Shown here one piece after another: positions 7,142-16,316 of a DNA stretch of 32,147 bases (positions are counted from its first letter, which is position 1; every line of letters begins with the position of its first letter). Location: contig JAJDAE010000200.1 in assembly GCA_029262035.1 (NCBI GenBank), positions 1 through 32,147 on the forward strand, read 5' to 3'. The position numbers were made by a program, and so were the translations under genes. Source of the DNA: Candidatus Zhuqueibacterota bacterium. Its GTDB lineage: Bacteria; Zhuqueibacterota; Zhuqueibacteria; Oceanimicrobiales; Oceanimicrobiaceae. Under the pieces are notes generated by a model, which did not search any database, was not told the origin of the DNA, and was given only the letters and a program-made list of their open reading frames with translations.

Positions 7142-9547
7142 ATGTTTAGAAATATACTCAAACTATCTCTCCGAAATTTATGGAAGTATAAAGCCTACTC
7201 GGCGATAAACCTGGCCGGACTCGCCATTGGGATTGCGTGTTTCATGCTCATTGCGCTCTGGGTGCAGGATGAATTCAGCTATGACCGTTTCCACGACAAT
7301 GCAGACCGTATTGTGCGGGTTGCGCAGCTTGATGCCGAGGATACAGGTCAGGGAATTTGCAGGGTTGGTGCGCCATGGGGACCAGAACTGCAAGCAGCCT
7401 TTCCGGAAGTGGAACATTATGTGCGGTTTCGTTTTGTCGGACGTCCACTGGTTTCTCTGGGCGACAAGCGTTTTTATGAAAGTGAAGGCCTTTATGCGGA
7501 CTCAACTTTTTTCGAGATTTTTACTTACACGATTCTCCAGGGTGATCAAAATGCGCCGCTCGATAATCCCACCGGCATCGTTCTGACAGAAACCCTTGCA
7601 AAGAAATACTTTGGCAGCGATGATCCGATTGGCCAAACACTGACTCTGGACGGTGAGGGCAGCCGCATCGTTACTGCGGTCATGCAAGATGTACCGGAGC
7701 AGTCACACATGCAGTTTGATTTTTTGCTGCCCTTTTCAAGCTACAAGAAATGGGACCTCAACGAATGGAATGTCGGTAACTTTCACGTCTATTTGCTCCT
7801 GAGGCCTAATGTCAATCGCGCTGCGTTTGAAAAAAAGGTACACCAGTTTGTCGTGGCTCGCACCGGCGCAGACCAAATGGAGGACACACTCATCGCACTG
7901 CAACCTCTCACTGACATTCACCTGCACTCAAATTTACAGCGGGAATTTCAGGCTAACGGCGATAATACAAACGTTTCCCTCTTCTCAATCGTCGCACTTT
8001 TTATCCTGGCCATCGCTTGCATTAACTTCGTCAATCTGACAACCGCCCGATCCGCAACCCGGGCAAAAGAAATCGGCATTCGGAAAGTAGTCGGATCGCA
8101 GCGGGGTGAGTTGATCAGACAATTTTTAGGAGAGTCTGTTTTTCTAAGTTTTCTTGCGGTCGTGTTAGCCATTGGAATTGTTGAACTGGCGTTACCGTAC
8201 TTTCGGGAACTCTCCGGTAAAATATTGGATGTCAGTCCGTTGAGTCATTCCGGTTTGTTGATAATGCTACTCTCTACCGGACTTTTAGCTGGTCTCTTAT
8301 CCGGTGCATATCCGGCCTTTTTACTCTCCGCCCTTAAACCTGTGGCAACTTTGAAGGGTCGAAACCAGGCGAGCGCTAACGGTGGTGCAGGCGGAAATTG
8401 GTTGCGCAAAACGCTGGTGGTCTTACAATTTGCGATTTCCATCGCCCTGGTTGTGGGCACACTGGTCGTCCATCGGCAACTTGGTTTTGTCAGTGATACA
8501 AAGTTGGGTTATGAGCAGGAACAAATCCTGGTGATGCGAATTGATGATAGTAAAGTTCTTGAAAATATCCCCGCTTTCAGAGCAGAATTGATGAGGAGTC
8601 CAAATATATTGCAAGCTTCAGCAACTTCGAACATGCTTGGCGGCGGCGACTGGGGAATGACATATCCCTACAACGGTGAGAACGGAGAGGAACGCTTTCA
8701 CGCAAGGACATTTATAATCGATGAGTATTTCATTGAAACCATGCAAATGAAAATCGTTCAGGGCCGAGACTTTAGCACCGATTTCGGCACGGATGTGACC
8801 GCCTCAATCTTAATCAATGAGACGGCAGCTCAAGCATTGCCCTGGGACAACCCGATTGGCAAGAAAATGAAACGGACATCGGGTGAGCGGGATGAGTCTG
8901 GTGAATGGGGCTTTGTCGAGAGCACCATCGTGGGCGTGGTCAAAGATTTCCACTTTCGCTCACTCCACGAGGAAATTCGTCCAATGGTAATGTTCAGCAA
9001 ACCGGATTGGTTCACTTACCTCAGTCTCCGGGTTAACCCTCAGTCATTACCTGAAACCATGAATTTTGTCGAGGAAACCTGGCGTCAATTTGAGCCGAGC
9101 AGGCTGCTGGATACTTTTTTTCTGGAGGAGCGGTTCGACCAAATGTACAGCGCCGAGCAACGTTTTGGCAAGACGTTCACCGGCTTCGCTACTTTGGCAA
9201 TTTTTATCGCTTGTCTGGGTCTTTTTGGGCTGGCTTCCTTTGTGACTGAACAACGAACGAAAGAGATCGGAATCCGCAAGGTACTAGGCGCTTCTGCAAG
9301 CAGAATTGTGGTTCAGTTAGCCCGCGACTTTACAAAATGGGTGATTCTGGCCAACGTACTCGCATGGCCGGCTGCATGGTTTGTCATGGAAAATTGGCTG
9401 CAAGGATTCGCCTATCGTGTCGAGCTTGGGCTCGATTTGTTTCTGTTATCCGGGCTACTCGCATTAATCGTCGCGGTCTCAACAGTGTGCTACCAGTCGG
9501 TTCGGGCCTCTTTGGCAGACCCTGTATCGTCTCTAAGGTACGAATAA
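7142..9547 (+). CDS. MacB/FtsX-type ABC transporter permease (full-length double permease)
   Basis: 801 residues in the duplicated arrangement common in Bacteroidota-like bacteria: N-terminal membrane helix (about 18-42, SAINLAGLAIGIACFMLI), a MacB-like periplasmic domain, an FtsX block (about 285-405) containing ARSATRAKEIGIRKVVGS, a second anchor (about 425-450, VVLQFAISIALVVGTLVV), a second periplasmic domain, and a final FtsX block (about 685-795) containing TEQRTKEIGIRKVLGAS. The repeated EIGIRKV segments are the cytoplasmic loops that contact the ATPase. The ATG is preceded by GAAGGA. No ABC ATPase gene is adjacent, so it is an orphan permease or is served in trans. Related proteins use mechanotransmission to export lipoproteins, peptides or antibiotics; the cargo is unknown. 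Confidence 0.9.
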   Translation: MFRNILKLSLRNLWKYKAYSAINLAGLAIGIACFMLIALWVQDEFSYDRFHDNADRIVRVAQLDAEDTGQGICRVGAPWGPELQAAFPEVEHYVRFRFVGRPLVSLGDKRFYESEGLYADSTFFEIFTYTILQGDQNAPLDNPTGIVLTETLAKKYFGSDDPIGQTLTLDGEGSRIVTAVMQDVPEQSHMQFDFLLPFSSYKKWDLNEWNVGNFHVYLLLRPNVNRAAFEKKVHQFVVARTGADQMEDTLIALQPLTDIHLHSNLQREFQANGDNTNVSLFSIVALFILAIACINFVNLTTARSATRAKEIGIRKVVGSQRGELIRQFLGESVFLSFLAVVLAIGIVELALPYFRELSGKILDVSPLSHSGLLIMLLSTGLLAGLLSGAYPAFLLSALKPVATLKGRNQASANGGAGGNWLRKTLVVLQFAISIALVVGTLVVHRQLGFVSDTKLGYEQEQILVMRIDDSKVLENIPAFRAELMRSPNILQASATSNMLGGGDWGMTYPYNGENGEERFHARTFIIDEYFIETMQMKIVQGRDFSTDFGTDVTASILINETAAQALPWDNPIGKKMKRTSGERDESGEWGFVESTIVGVVKDFHFRSLHEEIRPMVMFSKPDWFTYLSLRVNPQSLPETMNFVEETWRQFEPSRLLDTFFLEERFDQMYSAEQRFGKTFTGFATLAIFIACLGLFGLASFVTEQRTKEIGIRKVLGASASRIVVQLARDFTKWVILANVLAWPAAWFVMENWLQGFAYRVELGLDLFLLSGLLALIVAVSTVCYQSVRASLADPVSSLRYE

Positions 9548-9575
9548 ACCAGGAACATGGGCTGTTCCACGACTC

Positions 9576-10964
9576 TCAATTCGTTATTGGAATATTGGTT
9601 TCTTTGATGGCGTTAAAGCCTTCTTGCACGTCTATAAAATTATGAATGCCCCTTGATTTTAATATAGAAGAAGCTATCATTGAACGATAACCTCTGGCGC
9701 AATGAACATAGAAAGTTTTATTTTTTGGGAATGTCGCCAGATGATTGTTCAACTCACTTAAAGGTGTGGTATGCGCCTCTTTGATATGCTCAGATAAATA
9801 CTCGGTGGTTTTTCTGACATCAAAAATGTAGTTTTTATTCTGAGCATATTGGGCACTTAATTCGGTGGCCGGAACAGACGTAACCGTAGCGATTTCTTTT
9901 CCGGATTGTTTCCAGGCGTCTATCCCTCCTTTTAAGTAGCCCATTGTATTATCAAACCCTACTCTTGAAAGACGAGTGACTGCTTCTTCTTCACTCCCTT
10001 TTGGCGCTATTAAAACGATAGGTTGTTGCACATTTCCAATCAACCCTCCCACCCAGGGAGCAAAACTTCCATCCAGGCCTATGAAAGTACTATTTGGAAT
10101 ATGCCCTGTTGCAAATTCCTGTGGCTGTCTTACATCCAACATCAATGCCTCAGTTTCACTGGCAATGGCTTCGAATTCATCTGGAGTTAGTGGCTTCAAC
10201 CCATTTTCTAAAACCCTATCAATACTCTCATACCCTTCTTTATTCAGCCTTACATTTTGTGGAAAATACATCGGTGGTGGCAGAAGTCCATCAGTTACTT
10301 CTTTTACAAATTCGTCTTTTGTCATATCCGCCCGGAGCGCATAGTTTAATTTCTTTTGATTGCCCAATGTATCGATGGTTTCTTTCATCATATTTTTCCC
10401 ACAAGCACTGCCGGCACCGTGGGCAGGATAGACGGTAATGTCATCAGGCAACGGCATTATTTTATTACGTAAGCTATCATATAGAAGGGCCGCTAAATCT
10501 TCCTGAGTGACTTCTCCAGCCTTTTGGGCTAAATCCGGTCTGCCAACATCGCCCAAAAACAATGTATCACCTGTGAAAATAGCGTGTTCTTTGCCATCTT
10601 CATCAATTAGTAAATAGGTAGTGCTTTCCATTGTATGTCCGGGTGTGTGTAACACTTTAATCGTAGCATCACCTAATTTAAACACCTCTCCATCTTTGGC
10701 AATGTGAGCCTCAAACGTGGGATTGGCATTGGGTCCATAAATAATCTGAGAACCGGTTTTTTCCGCCAGAGTAACGTGCCCGCTCACAAAGTCAGCATGA
10801 AAATGGGTTTCAAAAACATATTTTATTTTGACGCCGTCCTTTTTTACTCGCTCAATGTATGGAGATACTTCCCGCAAAGGGTCAATAATTGCCGCTTCAG
10901 TATCGCTTTGGATATAGTAGGCGCCCTGTGCCAAACAGCCTGTATATATTTGTTCAACTTTCAT
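9576..10964 (-). CDS. CstB-like persulfide dioxygenase fused to pseudo-rhodanese and rhodanese domains
   Basis: 462 residues in three parts. Residues 1-250 are an ETHE1-like metallo-beta-lactamase fold with metal ligands in THFHADFVSGH (53-63), TPGHT and FTGDTLFLGDVGRPDL; such enzymes oxidise glutathione or other low-molecular-weight persulfides to sulfite using non-haem iron and oxygen. Residues about 265-365 are a rhodanese-like domain lacking a Cys in the active loop (IAPKGSEEEA), i.e. a pseudo-rhodanese. Residues about 370-460 are a rhodanese with an active-site Cys in HCARGYRS. This order is that of Staphylococcus CstB, which turns persulfide into thiosulfate. It is expected to detoxify sulfide-derived persulfides in the cytoplasm. 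It stands alone, convergent with the permease gene. No sulfide:quinone oxidoreductase is visible nearby. Confidence 0.92.
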   Translation of the reverse strand: MKVEQIYTGCLAQGAYYIQSDTEAAIIDPLREVSPYIERVKKDGVKIKYVFETHFHADFVSGHVTLAEKTGSQIIYGPNANPTFEAHIAKDGEVFKLGDATIKVLHTPGHTMESTTYLLIDEDGKEHAIFTGDTLFLGDVGRPDLAQKAGEVTQEDLAALLYDSLRNKIMPLPDDITVYPAHGAGSACGKNMMKETIDTLGNQKKLNYALRADMTKDEFVKEVTDGLLPPPMYFPQNVRLNKEGYESIDRVLENGLKPLTPDEFEAIASETEALMLDVRQPQEFATGHIPNSTFIGLDGSFAPWVGGLIGNVQQPIVLIAPKGSEEEAVTRLSRVGFDNTMGYLKGGIDAWKQSGKEIATVTSVPATELSAQYAQNKNYIFDVRKTTEYLSEHIKEAHTTPLSELNNHLATFPKNKTFYVHCARGYRSMIASSILKSRGIHNFIDVQEGFNAIKETNIPITN

Positions 10965-11221
10965 AATATTTCACTTTATGATTAATTCTTTTTTGAGTAT
11001 TTATTTCTACAAATGTGAAGCCTTAAAATACTGCAAAAAGTAAATTCAATCAAGCATTTTATCCGCCATATTTCACTCAAGCCACATAGGCTTATTGTCT
11101 AAGTTCATGCAAAAGGACATCAAATTATCCACCATTTGTGTGGTTTTGCAGGTATTATACTTTCAAGGCTCATAAAATCCTATAACCACAATTCATTTCT
11201 TAAACTTACGGAGGAGAAGTA

Positions 11222-14200
11222 ATGCAAAATTTGTTCAAATCTCGTATGGTAATCCGAAAGTATGTAGATTTCGGACTCAAATTCACAGCAACAAAAATCT
11301 TAACCATGGCTCTTATCCTGCCTATTGTGCTTGGCATAGCAACGTCTGCTAAAGCCCAATCCGACTTAATTATTTCGGGAGTGGTAGATGGACCATTATC
11401 GGGCGGCGTGCCAAAAGCTGTGGAATTGCTTGTTGTGAACAATATTGCTGATCTCAGCATTTACGGTTTTGGCTCGGCAAACAACGGTGGTGGCACCGAC
11501 GGAGAAGAACTCACTTTTCCAGCGGTAAGTGCCACAGCAGGTTCTTTCATTTATGTCGCTTCCGAAGCCACGGGATTCACCAGCTTTTTTGGTTTTGCAC
11601 CCGACTATACAAGTGGGGCAGCTGCCATAAATGGTGATGACGCTATTGAGCTCTTCCAAAACGGCAGTGTTGTTGATGTATTTGGCGACATTAATGTTGA
11701 TGGAAATGGTGAGCCTTGGGAATACCAGGACGGTTGGGCAAAAAGAGTAGACGCAACCGGACCCGATGGTACAACCTTTGTTCTGGCAAACTGGACATTC
11801 AGCGGGCCTAATGCATTGGATGGCGAAATCACCAATGCATCTGCAGCAACCCCGTTCCCTATTATTTTGCCCACAATCACAAACTTGGTTATTTCGGGAG
11901 TCATCGATGGGCCTCTTTCCGGCGGCACACCGAAAGCCATTGAGTTCTTTGTCGTAAATGATATCACCGACCTTAGTGCCTATGGTTTTGGTTCGGCAAA
12001 CAATGGCGGTGGAAGTGATGGTGAAGAATTTACTTTTCCGGCGGTCAACGCTGTAGCTGGCTCTTATATTTATGTAGCTTCAGAAGTTACGCAGTTTGGC
12101 AATTTCTTTGGTTTTGCGCCGGACTATACCAGTGGCACAGCCAGCATTAATGGCGATGATGCGATTGAGTTATTCCAGGACGGCGTTGTCGTGGATGTAT
12201 TTGGCGACATTAATGTAGATGGCAATGGCGAACCCTGGGAATACCAGGACGGTTGGGCAAAAAGAGTAGATGGCACTGGGCCAGATGGTTCAACATTTGC
12301 TCTGGGAAACTGGACTTTCAGTGGGCCGAACGCATTAGATGGCGAAACAACTAATGCAACTGCAGCCACACCTTTTCCATTGCCTGGGGCGCCAGGAAGT
12401 ACAGATTTACTCATTACCGGTGTAATCGATGGACCTCTCCCGGGAGGATTACCTAAAGCCGTTGAATTCCTGGTTCTGAATGACATAACCAATCTCAGCA
12501 TTTATGGATTTGGTTCAGCCAATAATGGTGGTGGCAGCGATGGCGAAGAATTTACTTTTCCAGCCGGAACCGCAACAGCTGGATCTTTTATCTACGTAGC
12601 CTCTGAAGCTACGGAGTTCGATAACTTTTTTGGTTTTGCACCGGATTATACCGGTGGCGCAGCAAACATAAATGGCGATGATGCCATCGAACTATTCCAA
12701 AATGGCGGCGTTGTTGATGTCTTTGGTGACATCAATGTTGATGGCAATGGGCAGCCGTGGGAATACCTCGACGGTTGGGCAAAAAGAGTAGACAGTACAG
12801 GCCCGGATGGCTCCACCTTTGTTCTGGCTAACTGGACTTTTAGCGGACCCAATGCTTTAGATGGAGAAACTTCAAATGCGACCGCCGCGACTCCCTTCCC
12901 AATGGCTGGTATTGATTTACTGATCACCGGTATTGTCGATGGGCCACTCTCAGGCGGCACTCCAAAGGCGGTTGAATTTTATGTTATCCAGAATATTAGC
13001 GACCTCAGCGTTTATGGTTTTGGCTCGGCAAACAACGGTGGCGGCACAGACGGTGAAGAGTTTACATTCCCGGCCGGAAGTGCAACTGCGGGCTCCTTCA
13101 TTTATGTAGCTTCAGAAGCAATCCAGTTCAATAATTTCTTTGGTTTTTCTCCCGACCACACCAGTTCCGCTGCCAACATAAATGGCGATGATGCTATTGA
13201 ATTATTCAAAGAAGGCGCAGTTGTAGACGTCTTCGGAGATATCAATGTCGATGGCAATGGTGAGCCCTGGGAATATCTGGACGGTTGGGCGAGTAGAATA
13301 TCCGGAACAGGGCCGGATGGCTCTACGTTCATTCTTGCCAACTGGACATTCAGCGGACCCAATGCTTTGGACGGAGAAACATCCAACGCCACAGCCACAA
13401 GTCCATTTCCACTCGGCACCTATTCTACAACTTCCCCCCCTGCGTTTGCTGAAATCTTCGAAATTCAGGGGTCTGGTTTAGTATCTCCATTCGAAAATTT
13501 AATTGTCACGACCGAAGACAATGTCGTTACCGGCGTTGCTCCCAACGGATTTTTTATACAAACCCCGACAGTACGCAGCGACAGTGATTCGGAAACTTCG
13601 GACGGTATTTTTGTTTTTACAGGCGGCGCACCCGCAGTGACCATTGGCGATCAAGTAGATGTTACCGGAACAATCGTGGAGTTCTTCGAATTGACTGAAA
13701 TCGGTAGCAGTCCAACCGTCAGCATCGATTTTTCTGGTGCAGCACTGCCAGCGCCAGTACTGCTAGATGGCAACACACCCTCACCGAACCAACCTCAACC
13801 TGCTAATGAGATGGAACGTTTTGAAGGTATGTTGGTCGAGATACTGGAAGGCTTTGCCACCGGAGCGACAGATCAATTTGGCGACGTTGCAGTGGTTGCC
13901 GGGTCAAGCAGAGCTTTTCGTGAGCCGGGAATTATCTTTCCGGGACTATCAGGCTTACCCATTTGGGATGGCAATCCCGAAATTTTTGAGATCAATCCCG
14001 ATGCGCTTGGGCTTCCTAACGAATCTGTTCCAGCAGGTGCTGAAGTTAGCGCGACCGGGCCCTTATCTTTCAGTTTTGGTGATTATCAAATTCACCCAAC
14101 AACATTTTCATTTAGTGGTGCAACTGAACCACGTCCGGTTCGCGACCGCATTGCCGGAGAGTTCACAGTTGCAACCCAAAACATGTTTCGACTTTTTGAA

Positions 14201-15805
14201 GGACAGTCTGATTTTGCCGATCGGGTGACCAAATTTTCCATGCAAATCCGGGATATTCTGGGAGCCCCAGACATCATAGCAGTGCAGGAGGTCGAAAACT
14301 TGAGCGCATTGCAAGCTCTGGCAAACAAAATTCAAACCGATGATGCAGGCATCGTATATATGCCATATTTGGTCGAGGGTAACGACGTCGGCGGTATTGA
14401 TGTTGGATTTCTCGTCCGTAATACGGTTCAAGTAAATGCGGTTACACAATTAGGCGCAAACGAAATTTTCTCTTTTGACAATTCTCTCCTACATGATCGA
14501 CCACCGTTATTACTTGTGGGTGAGTTTCTAGTTAGCGGGTCACCGGTTCCAATTAGTGTGCTTGGTCTCCACCAACGCTCATTAAGCGGAATAGAAGGGA
14601 GCCAATCAACCCGAATTCGACTGAAACGCCAAACTCAGGCAACATCTGTTTCGTTGATGGTAGATAGTCTGCAAACAGCAAACCCAAACATCAATCTTGT
14701 AGTCACCGGCGACTTTAATGCTTACCAGTTTACAGATGGCTATGCAGATGTTCTCGGGCAAATTATGGGGACACCGGCTGACAATACGCAGGCGCAATTA
14801 CCCGGGACCGACGAGGTTGCTCCTGATCTGAGCAATGAAATACTTTCACTTCCAACCGAAGAACAGTATTCTTTCGTTTTTCGAGGAAGTGCACAATCGC
14901 TTGATCACATGCTCGTTTCCGAGCTATTACAATCCAAAGTAAGCGGGATTGAGTACGCCAGAGGTAACGCTGATGTGCCCTCAACGCTCATCAATGACAA
15001 CAGCACGCCACTTCGGTCCTCGGACCACGACGGTCTCGTATTGTTTCTGGATTTGACGCCACCGGAAATAGTTGTGAATCCTGACCCGGCTCAACTCTGG
15101 CCGCCAAACCATAAGTATAACACTTTCAATATCTCAGATTTTGTAGTCTCGGTCAATGACAATGGTTCGTCAGACATTTCCCTGGATGACGTTTTCGTTA
15201 CTTCAGTGACCAGTGATGAACCTGAAAATGGCAGAGGTGATGGTAATACAACAAATGACATCGTTATTGTAGATTGCCAAACTGTAGATCTGAGAGCCGA
15301 AAGAGATGGTCGCGGAAACGGTCGCGTTTATACAATTCATCTGGCAGCAGAGGACTTAAGCGGAAATACCGGAACAGCATTATTCCAAGTACATGTGCCC
15401 AAAAATAAATCGAACAACTCTGCTATAGACGATGGCCCGGTTTATGAAGTACAAAGCGGTTGCAGCGCGCCAGAAACCCTTGCTAAATCAACCCAATCGA
15501 AAGTTGCTGAGTTGAATAACATTCCAACCGTGTTTATGCTTGAACAAAATTATCCAAATCCATTCAACCCGGAAACAGTAATTCATTTTAGTCTTCCGAA
15601 AGCTAGCTCAGTTGAAATAACGGTTTTCAATATGCTCGGGCAGAAGATTCAAAATCTGTCGAATACGCGGTATGAAGCCGGTATCCACAGCATTAGCTGG
15701 AATGGAAAAGACCAAAATGGAAATTTCGTTTCCAGTGGCATTTATCTTTATCAACTTCGGGCAGGTAATTTTCTGCAGGTAAAGAAGATGACATTGCTGA
15801 GATAA
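11222..15805 (+). CDS. Large secreted nuclease: four LTD-like repeats, OB-fold, EEP nuclease domain, C-terminal sorting tail
   Basis: 1527 residues, with GGAGGAG five bases before the ATG. A long signal peptide ends near ATSAKAQ (about 45). Four tandem repeats of about 170-174 residues follow (about 48-732), each like a lamin-tail/ExeM domain and each with DINVDGNG. Next comes an OB-fold region (about 738-975) and an endonuclease/exonuclease/phosphatase domain (about 976-1278) with its key residues in place: TQNMF, QEVEN, TGDFNAY, LDHML and SSDHDG. This is the organisation of secreted DNases such as ExeM, which degrade extracellular or biofilm DNA. A beta-sandwich domain (about 1280-1400) precedes the tail FMLEQNYPNPFNP...KKMTLLR (about 1438-1527), typical of type IX-like secretion and surface attachment in FCB bacteria. 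With the alkaline phosphatase downstream it suggests phosphate scavenging, though separate terminators imply separate transcripts. Confidence 0.9.
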   Translation: MQNLFKSRMVIRKYVDFGLKFTATKILTMALILPIVLGIATSAKAQSDLIISGVVDGPLSGGVPKAVELLVVNNIADLSIYGFGSANNGGGTDGEELTFPAVSATAGSFIYVASEATGFTSFFGFAPDYTSGAAAINGDDAIELFQNGSVVDVFGDINVDGNGEPWEYQDGWAKRVDATGPDGTTFVLANWTFSGPNALDGEITNASAATPFPIILPTITNLVISGVIDGPLSGGTPKAIEFFVVNDITDLSAYGFGSANNGGGSDGEEFTFPAVNAVAGSYIYVASEVTQFGNFFGFAPDYTSGTASINGDDAIELFQDGVVVDVFGDINVDGNGEPWEYQDGWAKRVDGTGPDGSTFALGNWTFSGPNALDGETTNATAATPFPLPGAPGSTDLLITGVIDGPLPGGLPKAVEFLVLNDITNLSIYGFGSANNGGGSDGEEFTFPAGTATAGSFIYVASEATEFDNFFGFAPDYTGGAANINGDDAIELFQNGGVVDVFGDINVDGNGQPWEYLDGWAKRVDSTGPDGSTFVLANWTFSGPNALDGETSNATAATPFPMAGIDLLITGIVDGPLSGGTPKAVEFYVIQNISDLSVYGFGSANNGGGTDGEEFTFPAGSATAGSFIYVASEAIQFNNFFGFSPDHTSSAANINGDDAIELFKEGAVVDVFGDINVDGNGEPWEYLDGWASRISGTGPDGSTFILANWTFSGPNALDGETSNATATSPFPLGTYSTTSPPAFAEIFEIQGSGLVSPFENLIVTTEDNVVTGVAPNGFFIQTPTVRSDSDSETSDGIFVFTGGAPAVTIGDQVDVTGTIVEFFELTEIGSSPTVSIDFSGAALPAPVLLDGNTPSPNQPQPANEMERFEGMLVEILEGFATGATDQFGDVAVVAGSSRAFREPGIIFPGLSGLPIWDGNPEIFEINPDALGLPNESVPAGAEVSATGPLSFSFGDYQIHPTTFSFSGATEPRPVRDRIAGEFTVATQNMFRLFEGQSDFADRVTKFSMQIRDILGAPDIIAVQEVENLSALQALANKIQTDDAGIVYMPYLVEGNDVGGIDVGFLVRNTVQVNAVTQLGANEIFSFDNSLLHDRPPLLLVGEFLVSGSPVPISVLGLHQRSLSGIEGSQSTRIRLKRQTQATSVSLMVDSLQTANPNINLVVTGDFNAYQFTDGYADVLGQIMGTPADNTQAQLPGTDEVAPDLSNEILSLPTEEQYSFVFRGSAQSLDHMLVSELLQSKVSGIEYARGNADVPSTLINDNSTPLRSSDHDGLVLFLDLTPPEIVVNPDPAQLWPPNHKYNTFNISDFVVSVNDNGSSDISLDDVFVTSVTSDEPENGRGDGNTTNDIVIVDCQTVDLRAERDGRGNGRVYTIHLAAEDLSGNTGTALFQVHVPKNKSNNSAIDDGPVYEVQSGCSAPETLAKSTQSKVAELNNIPTVFMLEQNYPNPFNPETVIHFSLPKASSVEITVFNMLGQKIQNLSNTRYEAGIHSISWNGKDQNGNFVSSGIYLYQLRAGNFLQVKKMTLLR
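11363..13419 (+). repeat. Four tandem coding repeats (about 510-522 bp each) in the secreted nuclease gene
   Basis: Units begin near 11363, 11882, 12404 and 12914 with DLIISGVVDG, NLVISGVIDG, DLLITGVIDG and DLLITGIVDG. Each carries YGFGSANNGGG, GDDAIELF, DVFGDINVDGNG and NWTFSGPNALDGE. Protein identity is much higher than DNA identity: synonymous codons differ freely. The copies are therefore old enough to have drifted, yet are held by selection. The acidic DINVDGNG stretch resembles a calcium-binding loop. Confidence 0.95.
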
Positions 15806-15846
15806 ACTAATTAATCTGGGTTGCATATATTTGACATCTAAATAAT

Positions 15847-15897
15847 TCCACCTGATGCTGGGTCGCTTATAACCTAGCTCAGGTGGATCTATTTTTA
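15847..15897 (+). terminator. Rho-independent terminator of the secreted nuclease gene
   Basis: TCCACCTGA (15847-15855) pairs perfectly with TCAGGTGGA (15879-15887); inside, GCTGGGT pairs with ACCTAGC through one wobble, leaving a short loop. It is followed by a run of T (TCTATTTTTA). It lies about 40 bases after the stop of the nuclease gene. Confidence 0.88.
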
Positions 15898-15975
15898 GCT
15901 TATATCATATTCGTTTTTAAAATGTCTCCTAATTATGAATAGTCCCCAAACGGATTCCTCCTTAACTAAACTAAA

Positions 15976-16123
15976 TTAGAGTTCTGCAAAATATGGGAAA
16001 AAAGGTGTCACCTCTGCGGATGCAGGAGTCTCTATGGTGAAAATAATTAGTGGTTTATGAGATCCCTGCATTCGCAGGTATGACCGCAAACTTTGAACAT
16101 TATGGTATTTTGCAGAACTCTAA
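15976..16123. mobile_element. MITE-like element with 18-bp perfect terminal inverted repeats and a 7-bp target duplication
   Basis: Ends are TTAGAGTTCTGCAAAATA (15976-15993) and its exact reverse complement (16106-16123). Both sides are flanked by AACTAAA (15969-15975 and 16124-16130), a 7-bp target site duplication. The 148-bp element codes for nothing. Inside is a second inverted pair, CTGCGGATGCAGG (about 16014-16026) and CCTGCATTCGCAGG (16065-16078), so the strand could fold into a long interrupted hairpin. The rest of the gap to the phosphatase gene (16131-16316) is AT-rich with no gene that I can support. The element is non-autonomous; its transposase must be elsewhere. Confidence 0.88.
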
Positions 16124-16316
16124 AACTAAATATTTTATATTATCGACAGAAGTGGTATATTCAGCTCCTTACTACGAATGATGGAACCATCCAACATGCT
16201 AATATGGAATTAAAATATCCGGCATTGCGCTAAGAAGCTGCTCAGGCTAATCTGCGGGTATAACTGGGGCGACACTTGCAATTATCAACCTAACTTTGAA
16301 AAGGCGAGTAGAAAAA

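Noticed and set aside
11078-11095. Small hairpin AAGCC-acata-GGCTT between divergent genes
   Set aside because: Five-base stem without a T-run; not convincing as terminator or operator.
16131-16316. Possible remnant gene before the alkaline phosphatase
   Set aside because: No frame of useful length or recognisable protein segment in any direction.
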